The notes under the pieces were generated by a model. The model was not told the DNA's origin and ran no database searches. It saw only the letters and a program-made list of their open reading frames with translations. Shown in pieces: positions 54,644-62,418 of a DNA stretch of 64,000 nt (position 1 is its first letter; every line of letters begins with the position of its first letter). The position numbers and the translations under genes were made by a program. The stretch is from Pedobacter sp. Hv1 (lineage in GTDB: Bacteria > Bacteroidota > Bacteroidia > Sphingobacteriales > Sphingobacteriaceae). Location: assembly GCF_001412215.1 (NCBI RefSeq), contig NZ_LLWP01000009.1, positions 62,001 to 126,000 on the forward strand, written 5' to 3'.

Positions 54644-55954
54644 TTATTTGGTCTTAAAGGTTACAGGTAATTCAATAAGTGGGTATCCGTCTTCAGAAGC
54701 GAAGCCTCGACCTGTGATTAAAAAACTATAAGATTGACCTGGTTTGAGCTCCATTTGGATAGTGAAGGTTTTTTTATCTTCAGAAAAGCCAACAATTTTA
54801 CCTAATGGATAGCTTTTTTCGCCCCAAATTCCTAAACTTATAGAGTACCTGTTTTTCATTGGTTTTGAAAAATGGAGTTGAATTTCTTTCAGTTCTGGAT
54901 CTACAGTAGTATCGCCATTAGCAAATGGACCAAGTTTGGTAACAACTGGTCTTTTACTTTCGTAAGCTTTTAAGACTTCTGCTTTATTGAACCCTTCTTT
55001 AAAATAATTGGTTTTTTTTAGGAAGTTTTCTACAATAGCATCGTCTCCATAATCTAACTCAATAAGTTCTTTAATTGCAGCCTTTTTATCTTTAGCTTGA
55101 TCGTAATAGGTTTTACAGATGGAATAACCTATATAATAGCCCAAATCGCCTACACCAAAACTATTTGCGGTGCCATTGTATAGCCAATCGCTATAATCGG
55201 GTAAGAACATTAAGGCTTTAAACTTTTGTTTGAGTTCTGTTTCGTGTGTTTTACCATAACTCATGTAGGGCATTGCGGGCACTTTTCCAGTAATCAGTTC
55301 GGCAACAAAATCGGCCGTACCTTCAAAAATGCTTTGCCCCAATAAGTTATTTCCAGAACGTTTCTCTTGGGTGTGCACATACTCGTGCATATTTAACAAC
55401 ACAATCTCTTTAAAAGGATTAGTGCCAAAATAAGTAGTTAGCCATGTTTTGGTGTTTGTTGGCAGCTCAGAAAGGTCTACTTCTGAATCGCCAGTTGCCA
55501 ATTCGGCACCAATTAATACTTTATCGCCTTGTGTTGTGCCGCCAGAGCGCATGGCACCAATGCAGAAATACATGTTGGCAGGTTTTAATTCTGGATAGAG
55601 CTGCTTGAATTTTTTGATATAGGGATCAAACTGTTTGCTCAAAGTTTTAACTTGATATGTTTTGGGCCTGATGGATGCCCAATACTTTGGATAGCTGCGG
55701 ATACATTTTAGCCATGCGGCTGTAGTATAACCTTTAGCTTCCATAAAAGCTTTTAATCCTGGAGTTCCTTTGTCTACATATAATTGCTGTAGGATAGTTA
55801 GTTGCTTTAAGCTATCTGTTGTGGTTTTTAGCTCATCAAAAGCTGTCCAAAAGTTATCAATATCTGTTGTAATAATGGTTTGCTTTGGCGTTTGAGCATA
55901 AGCAGTGGAAATGAATAAGAGGGAGATGAAAATAAATTTTAATGTAGTTTTCAT
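54644..55954 (-). CDS. Secreted gluzincin-type metalloprotease
   Basis: 436 residues with a signal peptide (FIFISLLFISTAYAQ). The zinc site is HEYVH (His190, Glu191, His194) with the downstream ligand Glu211 in FEGTADF, as in M1-like gluzincins and DUF2268-type proteins. Residues about 335-436 look like an Ig-like (SbsA-type) domain with FSKPMKNRYSISLGIWG. It starts 18 bp after the S41 peptidase gene, and both may be secreted together. Substrate unknown. Confidence 0.75.
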   Translation of the reverse strand: MKTTLKFIFISLLFISTAYAQTPKQTIITTDIDNFWTAFDELKTTTDSLKQLTILQQLYVDKGTPGLKAFMEAKGYTTAAWLKCIRSYPKYWASIRPKTYQVKTLSKQFDPYIKKFKQLYPELKPANMYFCIGAMRSGGTTQGDKVLIGAELATGDSEVDLSELPTNTKTWLTTYFGTNPFKEIVLLNMHEYVHTQEKRSGNNLLGQSIFEGTADFVAELITGKVPAMPYMSYGKTHETELKQKFKALMFLPDYSDWLYNGTANSFGVGDLGYYIGYSICKTYYDQAKDKKAAIKELIELDYGDDAIVENFLKKTNYFKEGFNKAEVLKAYESKRPVVTKLGPFANGDTTVDPELKEIQLHFSKPMKNRYSISLGIWGEKSYPLGKIVGFSEDKKTFTIQMELKPGQSYSFLITGRGFASEDGYPLIELPVTFKTK

Positions 55955-55972
55955 GAATTGGGTTAAGGGCTT

Positions 55973-57343
55973 TTATTTGTTTTTACTCAGATAGCTTAAT
56001 GCATTAATTAATACCGCGTCTCTATTTTTTAGGTAATCGTTAAGTGTGGGTACAACTTCTATGTCTGGTTTAATGCCATAGCCTACAAACTCCCTTCCAT
56101 CTGGATAAGTATCTTTTTTAGTGCACACTCTAGCCGTTCCGCCACCCGGCATTTCAAATAAATAAGGCTGTCCAGTACTTCCAAAAGTATTTTGACCCAT
56201 TTTTTTCATGTGCTTTTGATTGTCGGCATGAATTAAGAAATCTTCAGCGGCAGAAGCGGTATTGTGTCCAATTAAAATGACTACAGGCACCATTATTCTT
56301 TTCGCATTCAAATCTACTCTCAAAGGGTTGTAGTTAAACTCGTAGATGTAATTGTCTTGATAAGTTAATAAGGCTTTTTTGTTCCAATCGTTGCCAACGG
56401 TATCTGTAGCCTTGGTATAATAACCCCAAGCCTTAAATGCTGATGTGTTTTGACGGGTAGCATTTTTAGCACCATAGAGTAAAGCGTCTGTGGTGAAATA
56501 TTTTAAAATATTGGTTCCAATAGAGGTACTACCACCACCATTTTGTCTGAGATCTATGATGACTGATTTTGCTTTGTACAGTTCTGGCAACTTTTCTAAA
56601 AACAGTTCATTTATTTTCGAATCGCCAAAAGAATTAAGTGCCAAATAAGCCACATCATTTGGATACCATTTAAAATCTAACAGTTTTGTCTCTGTCTCAA
56701 AAGCAGGGTAGGTTTCTTTTTCGGTGGTCATTTGATGAGTTAGGTTTAAAGTAACCAACTCTCCTTTTGGTTTTTTTATTTTAATGGCGAAATGCTCTCC
56801 TTCTCTACCTTGCAGTAGTTTGTTGATACTGCCATCTTTTAATACATAGTCTGTTGATGATGAAATATAAGGGGCTACATTTTCGGCAATGTATTGCGCA
56901 GTTGGTTTGCCGTTTACCTCCACTATTTCACTGCCTATCGGGATCTCTTCTTTTTTACTGAGATTTACCCTTACAATAATGGCCTTGCCTTCAATATTTT
57001 CAAGGAAAAATCTATAATTGCCGAACATGGTATTCATCAATTCGAAGTCTTTATTGTTAGGCATGAAAACATTGGTATGCCCATCTTTTAAAAGGGCACA
57101 AAACCGCTGCAATTCTTTGTAGTATTCGAAATCGTTTTTTGTTTCGGGAATAGAGGTAATTAAAGCTTTATATGTGCTGTCCCATTTTGGACGATCTACC
57201 TTATTTAAGTAGACAAAATTGTAATTGACTTCTTGCCAAAATTTAGACAAGCCATAAATTTTATCTGCCTTGCTTAATTTATTGGATTGAGCAAAACCAA
57301 ATAAAGGAGCTAAGAATAGGAGAAATTTTAGTGTAATTTTCAT
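55973..57343 (-). CDS. Secreted S41-family peptidase
   Basis: 456 residues from ATG at 57343 (MKITLKFLLFLAPLFGFAQ signal). A longer start at 57388 adds residues that read as non-coding. N-terminal helical part, a PDZ-like region (about 110-190, GSEIVEVNGKP), then the C-terminal-processing-peptidase core with VIIDLRQNGGGSTSIG and the nucleophile region GHNTASAAEDF (Ser), and a closing FGSTGQPY / YGIKPDIEV. The Lys partner of the classical Ser-Lys dyad is not obvious, as in the tricorn-like subgroup. In operon with the downstream gluzincin. Confidence 0.87.
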   Translation of the reverse strand: MKITLKFLLFLAPLFGFAQSNKLSKADKIYGLSKFWQEVNYNFVYLNKVDRPKWDSTYKALITSIPETKNDFEYYKELQRFCALLKDGHTNVFMPNNKDFELMNTMFGNYRFFLENIEGKAIIVRVNLSKKEEIPIGSEIVEVNGKPTAQYIAENVAPYISSSTDYVLKDGSINKLLQGREGEHFAIKIKKPKGELVTLNLTHQMTTEKETYPAFETETKLLDFKWYPNDVAYLALNSFGDSKINELFLEKLPELYKAKSVIIDLRQNGGGSTSIGTNILKYFTTDALLYGAKNATRQNTSAFKAWGYYTKATDTVGNDWNKKALLTYQDNYIYEFNYNPLRVDLNAKRIMVPVVILIGHNTASAAEDFLIHADNQKHMKKMGQNTFGSTGQPYLFEMPGGGTARVCTKKDTYPDGREFVGYGIKPDIEVVPTLNDYLKNRDAVLINALSYLSKNK

Positions 57344-57364
57344 AGGAGGTATTGTTGTTAACAG

Positions 57365-57396
57365 AAAAAGGGTATGCTTTAAGCACACCCTTTTTT
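57365..57396 (-). terminator. Terminator after the sigma/anti-sigma/adhesin-like operon
   Basis: AAAAGGGTGTGCTT / AAGCATACCCTTTT on the minus strand, with a T-rich end, just after the stop at 57399. Confidence 0.75.
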
Positions 57397-57398
57397 AT

Positions 57399-58607
57399 TT
57401 ATTTAAATGTTACTGAACCATAATCTGTTCGGATATTTATTTTAGCCGCACCACCCTTGCCTACTTGGCCACTGTAGTTTTTAACAGAGTTATAGCCTCT
57501 ATCTTCGCCTAGTTTTTTGGCGCTTATATTAGAACCATATCTAAAACCACCATAATTTGTCGATACCTCAAAATCACCATTGTAAGTTGCTCCAAAGCCC
57601 AGATCAATGTCAGAATAGCCACCACTTATGGTAATGTCTTTATTGCCGGTTTCCACTTCGTCAACCGTGATCTTACCATATTGCACTTTGCCGTTTAAGT
57701 TTCCTTTTAAATTTCCAACTTTTATTTTGGTGTATTGTGCACTTACAGTTAAAGCACCTGCGGTTTCAATGGTTGTTCCGCCACCATATTGGTGTTTGAT
57801 ATTGGCAGAACCCTTTATGGTGCCAATTTTTGCAGAACTATATTGAGCGTCTAACTCTATGTTACCAATGGTGTTAATGGTTAACCCATCACCGTATTGT
57901 TGTTTAATTTTGGCAGCATTTACATCTTTTAAAGCAGCTTTTCCGTATTGTACCGAAATGTAGTTGTTGCTGTTGCTCAGGTTGCCAGTAGTTAAATTTC
58001 CGTATTGTACTTTTAAGGAAGTAGGACCTGCAAAGTCTTCTAAATTAAGTGGTCCATAGGTTTGCGAGGCAGTTAATGCATTTGAAGCTGGCATATAAAC
58101 GGTCATGTGTATTTTAACCTCTCTGCGCCAAATTACTTTGCCATTTCTAACACTGCTTCCCCAGTTTCCGCTTCTATCGCCTGTGCTGGTTTTATAGCTT
58201 ACTAAGTCTCCGTCTTTAGTTGCGCTAATTGAAACGTCATCTAATAATTTTTGGGCCTCTTCATCCGTTTTTGCATAAGATTTGATGTCTGCATCAACCT
58301 TAATCTCGTTTTTGTCCCAAGTTTTAATGGTTAATGAACCAAACTGGTTGCTTAAATTTATTTTATCACCGCGGTCTATATTAAACGATTTGGTAAACGT
58401 CTTTGATTTTACCGGATTGTCGTCTTGCACTTCTTGCATATTGCTGCTGTACTTTACATTTACCTGGTTTTTAACACCATTTACAGTATAAGCGTATGAG
58501 GTAGAAACATTTGTGTTTGTACTTACATTAACAGCAGTGCTTACCTGTTGTGCATTGATTTGTGTAGCGAGGAGCATCCCCGATAGACACAACATTACAT
58601 TTTTCAT
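57399..58607 (-). CDS. Secreted beta-helix (DUF4097-like) protein
   Basis: 402 residues with a signal peptide (LCLSGMLLATQINAQ). From about residue 80 it folds as an adhesin-like right-handed beta-helix: repeated strand-turn units marked by QYG (VQYGNL, VQYGKA, QQYGDG, HQYGGG, VQYGKI) and NLSNQFGSLTIKTWDK at the start. It is the last gene of the sigma/anti-sigma operon, overlapping the anti-sigma by 4 bp. Such proteins are thought to act at the cell surface or in envelope stress, but the molecular role is unknown. Confidence 0.8.
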   Translation of the reverse strand: MKNVMLCLSGMLLATQINAQQVSTAVNVSTNTNVSTSYAYTVNGVKNQVNVKYSSNMQEVQDDNPVKSKTFTKSFNIDRGDKINLSNQFGSLTIKTWDKNEIKVDADIKSYAKTDEEAQKLLDDVSISATKDGDLVSYKTSTGDRSGNWGSSVRNGKVIWRREVKIHMTVYMPASNALTASQTYGPLNLEDFAGPTSLKVQYGNLTTGNLSNSNNYISVQYGKAALKDVNAAKIKQQYGDGLTINTIGNIELDAQYSSAKIGTIKGSANIKHQYGGGTTIETAGALTVSAQYTKIKVGNLKGNLNGKVQYGKITVDEVETGNKDITISGGYSDIDLGFGATYNGDFEVSTNYGGFRYGSNISAKKLGEDRGYNSVKNYSGQVGKGGAAKINIRTDYGSVTFK

Positions 58608-59137
58608 ATTGTACTCTCCTTTTTATATTGATTGACTTGGTTGATAATCATCAATTGCTGTTTTAAAACTTGCAATTGCATTTCGCGGTTTTTAACCATT
58701 GCTTTTACCACCCACAATTGGTTTGGGCTATTTGGCAACTGGTTTTTTAACCTGTTGTATTCTTCATCCAGATTTTTAAGGTCTTCAGTAAACCTTTTAT
58801 AGAGGTCCGGATTTGCCGAAGCATATACCGCTAAACTGTCTCTCTTTTCTTCAATCTGGTTTACGAAACGGATTTCTTTTTTTCCAAATTCAGAGCTGAT
58901 ATCGGCTACTTCGATCTGACCGTTATTTGCTTGTTTATAATTATAGGTAAAATAGATTCCTACACTGATTACCAACATGGCGGCAATGCTCATCCATTGA
59001 TACATTTTAATGGTACGTTTTGGTTGCGTTTTTTTATCCAGCTCTGCCGAAATTCGCTCCCACAATTGGTCTGACGGTCCCTTTACCTCAAACTCTCTTT
59101 TGTTGTCTTTTACAAACCCCTCTAATTTATTGCTCAT
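58604..59137 (-). CDS. Putative anti-sigma factor
   Basis: 177 residues: a cytoplasmic N-terminal part with PSDQLWERISAELDKK (about 22-36), one transmembrane helix (about 46-65), and a periplasmic coiled-coil-like region (LKNLDEEYNRLKNQLPNSPN and MQLQVLKQQLMIINQ). It overlaps the sigma-factor gene by 4 bp and the next gene by 4 bp. No zinc-type ZAS motif is seen. The topology and position support an anti-sigma role. Confidence 0.75.
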   Translation of the reverse strand: MSNKLEGFVKDNKREFEVKGPSDQLWERISAELDKKTQPKRTIKMYQWMSIAAMLVISVGIYFTYNYKQANNGQIEVADISSEFGKKEIRFVNQIEEKRDSLAVYASANPDLYKRFTEDLKNLDEEYNRLKNQLPNSPNQLWVVKAMVKNREMQLQVLKQQLMIINQVNQYKKESTI

Positions 59138-59685
59138 CTTGCTACTCCTTTCATTTCTAATAAACTATTCAACTTTCTTTTTGCCCGCATGTATTGCGAA
59201 CGTGATGTATTTTCTGTTATTTTCAATATATGTGCGATCTCTTCATGGTCATATCCTTCAAATAAATAAAGGGTTAGTACCACTCTATAACCGTCTGGTA
59301 GTTCTGCTATTGCTGCTTTAATGGCTTCTACCTTTAATTGCGTTTCTTCGTAATCGTTCGAAGGCTCATCTGCAATTTCTACTTCATCAAGGCTTACAAA
59401 TTCGGCCTTGCGCTTTCTTAAGTAATTAATAGCCCTATTAATTACAATCTGCTTAAGCCAGAGGCCAAAAGTAGTTTCTTGCCTAAAGTCACCAATTCGG
59501 TTAAAGGCATCTAAAAAAGCTTCTTGCAGCACGTCTTCGGCTTCGGCGTCATCATTTACAATGCGCAGCGCCACATTGTACATGGCACTAGCATACAATT
59601 TGTACAATTCAAATTGTGCCTTTCTATTACCTGCTCGGCAATCATTTACCAGCGATAGGTGCTTATCTATGTATACAGTTTCCAA
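59134..59685 (-). CDS. ECF-family RNA polymerase sigma factor
   Basis: 183 residues from a TTG at 59685 (ETVYIDKHLSLVNDCRAGNR); no in-frame ATG upstream fits. Regions 2 (NVALRIVNDDAEAEDVLQEA) and 4 (LPDGYRVVLTLYLFEGYDHE) are intact. First gene of a three-gene operon with the anti-sigma and the beta-helix protein, all overlapping by 4 bp. Confidence 0.93.
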   Translation of the reverse strand: METVYIDKHLSLVNDCRAGNRKAQFELYKLYASAMYNVALRIVNDDAEAEDVLQEAFLDAFNRIGDFRQETTFGLWLKQIVINRAINYLRKRKAEFVSLDEVEIADEPSNDYEETQLKVEAIKAAIAELPDGYRVVLTLYLFEGYDHEEIAHILKITENTSRSQYMRAKRKLNSLLEMKGVAR

Positions 59686-59891
59686 ATTCTAAAGCGTTCA
59701 TGTTAAAAGACAGGCTATTTTTAAAAACGTTGCATCAAGGTAGAAAAAAAATCTATTTTATACTTAAATGGGCTGCTGAAGTATTTTAAATCACATCTAT
59801 TTCGCTTACAAATGCTTGTGCTGTAAGCTATAAAATGGAGAAACAATGTTACAAGGTTTCAAAAACCCTATAGGATTAAAAACTAAATCGG

Positions 59892-59899
59892 TATTTTTG
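59892..59899 (+). promoter_or_regulatory. Candidate -7 box TATTTTTG upstream of aspS
   Basis: Fits TAnnTTTG, 22 bp before the aspS start. The -33 element is not clear. Confidence 0.35.
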
Positions 59900-59921
59900 C
59901 GGCTCAAAATTTAATTTAAAA

Positions 59922-61667
59922 ATGTTAAGAACAACTACTTGCGGTGCTTTAACACTGCAAAATTTAGGCGAAAATGTAACACTCTGCGGTTGGATGCAGA
60001 ATTCTAGAGATTTAGGCGGAATGACTTTTATAGATATCCGAGATCGTTACGGTATCACCCAATTGGTTTTTAACATGAATGACAATGCAGATTTATGCGA
60101 AGGGGCACGTAGCCTTGGACGTGAATTTGTGATTAAAGTTAGTGGCGTGGTTGTAGAGCGCTCTAATAAAAACAAAGAAATTCCAACAGGCGAAATCGAA
60201 ATTAAGGTTACGGCATTAGAAGTTTTAAATGCTGCAAAATTACCCCCATTCTTGATTGAGGATAAAACAGATGGTGGTGATGATTTGCGCATGAAATACC
60301 GTTATTTAGATCTACGTCGCAATCCGATTAGAAATAACATGATTTTGCGTCACAGGATGGCTCAATCTGTTCGTAGATATTTAGATGGCTTAGATTTTAT
60401 TGAAGTAGAAACACCTGTTTTAATTAAATCGACACCAGAAGGAGCTAGAGATTTTGTGGTGCCAAGCAGAATGAATGGAGGCGAGTTTTATGCTTTGCCG
60501 CAATCGCCACAAACTTTTAAACAATTGTTAATGGTTTCAGGCTTCGACCGCTATTTCCAAATTGTAAAATGCTTTAGAGATGAAGATTTAAGAGCAGATA
60601 GACAACCTGAGTTTACGCAGATCGACTGCGAAATGTCGTTTATTGAGCAAGAAGATATTTTAAACACTTTTGAAGGATTGATCCGTACGTTGTTTAAAGA
60701 GGTACGTGATTACGATTTACCAGAGGTGCCAAGGATGCAATATGCTGATGCCATGCGTTGGTATGGTTCTGATAAGCCAGATACACGTTTCGATATGAAA
60801 TTTATTGAAATGAACGAGGTGGTTAAAGGGAAAGACTTTCCTGTATTTGACAATGCAGAATTAGTAATTGCCATTAATGCTAAAGGTTGCGCACATTATA
60901 CCCGTAAACAATTAGATGAATTAACAGACTTTATCAAACGTCCGCAAATTGGCGCTACTGGCTTGATCTATTTACGTCATAATGAAGATGGTTCTTTAAA
61001 ATCGTCTGTAGATAAATTCTATAACGAAGAAGAGTTAAAGAAATGGGCTGAAACTTGTAAAACTGAGCCAGGCGATTTAGTGTTGGTAATGGCAGGTGGT
61101 ACAGATAAAGTACGCAAGCAATTAAGTGAGCTTCGTTTAGAAATGGGTACACGTTTGGGTTTACGTAGCAAAGATGTATTTGCAGCACTTTGGGTGTTAG
61201 ATTTCCCGTTGTTAGAATGGGATGAAGAAACAGAACGTTACCATGCCATGCACCATCCATTTACTTCTCCAAAACCAGAAGATATTGGCATGTTAGATAC
61301 CAACCCAGGCGAGGTGCGTGCAAATGCTTACGATATGGTAGTTAATGGTACAGAAATTGGCGGGGGTTCTATCCGTATCCACGATAGAGCTTTACAGGCT
61401 CTAATGTTTAAACATTTAGGATTTAGTACTGAAGAAGCACAAAAACAATTTGGCTTTTTAATGGATGCCTTTGAGTTTGGTGCACCTCCACACGGTGGTA
61501 TTGCATTTGGTTTCGATAGGTTGTGTTCTATTTTCGCTGGTTTAGATAGCATCCGTGATGTGATTGCTTTCCCTAAAAACAACTCTGGTAGAGATGTAAT
61601 GATCGATAGCCCAAGCACAATAGATGAAAAACAGTTGAAAGAATTGAAGATCAGAACTGAACCTTAG
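59922..61667 (+). CDS. aspS: Aspartyl-tRNA synthetase
   Basis: 581 residues, the bacterial AspRS length. N-terminal OB-fold anticodon-binding domain (LCGWMQNSRDLGGMTFIDIR), then the class II core with motif 1 in the FIEVETPVL region, motif 2 (CFRDEDLRADRQPEFTQIDC), the bacterial GAD insertion (about 280-400), and motif 3 (GGIAFGFDRL). It charges tRNA-Asp with aspartate. Monocistronic, with a terminator 20 bp after the stop. Divergent from the sigma operon. Confidence 0.98.
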   Translation: MLRTTTCGALTLQNLGENVTLCGWMQNSRDLGGMTFIDIRDRYGITQLVFNMNDNADLCEGARSLGREFVIKVSGVVVERSNKNKEIPTGEIEIKVTALEVLNAAKLPPFLIEDKTDGGDDLRMKYRYLDLRRNPIRNNMILRHRMAQSVRRYLDGLDFIEVETPVLIKSTPEGARDFVVPSRMNGGEFYALPQSPQTFKQLLMVSGFDRYFQIVKCFRDEDLRADRQPEFTQIDCEMSFIEQEDILNTFEGLIRTLFKEVRDYDLPEVPRMQYADAMRWYGSDKPDTRFDMKFIEMNEVVKGKDFPVFDNAELVIAINAKGCAHYTRKQLDELTDFIKRPQIGATGLIYLRHNEDGSLKSSVDKFYNEEELKKWAETCKTEPGDLVLVMAGGTDKVRKQLSELRLEMGTRLGLRSKDVFAALWVLDFPLLEWDEETERYHAMHHPFTSPKPEDIGMLDTNPGEVRANAYDMVVNGTEIGGGSIRIHDRALQALMFKHLGFSTEEAQKQFGFLMDAFEFGAPPHGGIAFGFDRLCSIFAGLDSIRDVIAFPKNNSGRDVMIDSPSTIDEKQLKELKIRTEP

Positions 61668-61685
61668 TTCTAATTGATAAAGCAT

Positions 61686-61718
61686 AAAAAAGGCGACCCG
61701 ATCAGGTCGCCTTTTTTA
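61686..61718. terminator. Bidirectional terminator between aspS and the lipoprotein gene
   Basis: Stem AAAAGGCGACC / GGTCGCCTTTT with loop CGATCA; A-run on one side and T-run on the other serve both convergent genes. Confidence 0.88.
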
Positions 61719-61726
61719 TTTTAACC

Positions 61727-62218
61727 TTACCAAAATAAGGTAGTTCCTTCAAAAGGAGATATCTTTTTGAGATCCTCAGCGCTTTTATCTTTGTTCTTAT
61801 CCCACCAATTGCTGTAGTAAGAGAATACCTCAGCCAGATCTACTGTTCTTTGCGGTGTGGCCGAATCAGTCACATGAAGACGTGTAGAGGGGCCAGATAA
61901 GCTTTGCAAGCGAATGCCTTCAATGGTATACAAAATAATAATACCCACCTTTTTTTCAGGATATGGAGAAAAAGATGAAGCCATAGGTATCGGGAAATTC
62001 TGGATCACCTGAGTATCATTGGCATGTTTAAGCAATGCGCCAATCTGGTCTTTTGTGAACTTAGGTATAGGCGTGTATTTTTCATAAGTGTTTGATTTGA
62101 GCAAGGTCACATATTGTTCTACGGGGTCTTGCGGCGTGTCTTTTTTCTTGCAGCCACTTGTAAATAGTACAAGTATGCTGAGCATGCATACTAAAATCGG
62201 TTTCATTTTTACGATCAA
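61727..62218 (-). CDS. DUF4943-like lipoprotein
   Basis: 163 residues with a lipobox (LVLFTSGCKKKD, Cys about 23; ATG at 62206 is a possible start). The body has EVFSYYSNWWDKNKDKSAED near the end, a pattern of a Bacteroidota lipoprotein family of unknown function. Convergent with aspS. Confidence 0.65.
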   Translation of the reverse strand: MIVKMKPILVCMLSILVLFTSGCKKKDTPQDPVEQYVTLLKSNTYEKYTPIPKFTKDQIGALLKHANDTQVIQNFPIPMASSFSPYPEKKVGIIILYTIEGIRLQSLSGPSTRLHVTDSATPQRTVDLAEVFSYYSNWWDKNKDKSAEDLKKISPFEGTTLFW

Positions 62219-62366
62219 AAGGGGTTGATAATTTTGTATTTGGTTAGTTTACATAAAGTTAAGTTATAAATCTCATTCGGGCAATTATTTTTATAGACTT
62301 ATACTAATTGTAGTCAGATAACCATTGAGCAGTAACCATTTGAAATATGGTATAGCCTTAATATAT
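62219..62366. other. Short intergenic region
   Basis: 148 bp, AT-rich. No gene seen; the minus-strand promoter of the lipoprotein gene should lie here. Confidence 0.4.
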
Positions 62367-62401
62367 AAAAAGCGCAAAAATTGTTGTTTTTTGCGCTTTT
62401 T
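62367..62401 (-). terminator. Terminator after the M14 peptidase gene
   Basis: AAAAAGCGCAAAAA / TTTTTGCGCTTTTT stem with a 7-nt loop. It lies 18 bp beyond the stop codon at 62419. Confidence 0.75.
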
Positions 62402-62418
62402 ATAGGTTGTTTTTTAAT

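Noticed and set aside
57344..57356. CCTCCT just upstream of the S41 peptidase start as ribosome-binding site
   Set aside because: The sense strand shows CCTCCT, which is the anti-Shine-Dalgarno sequence; GGAGG is on the other strand.
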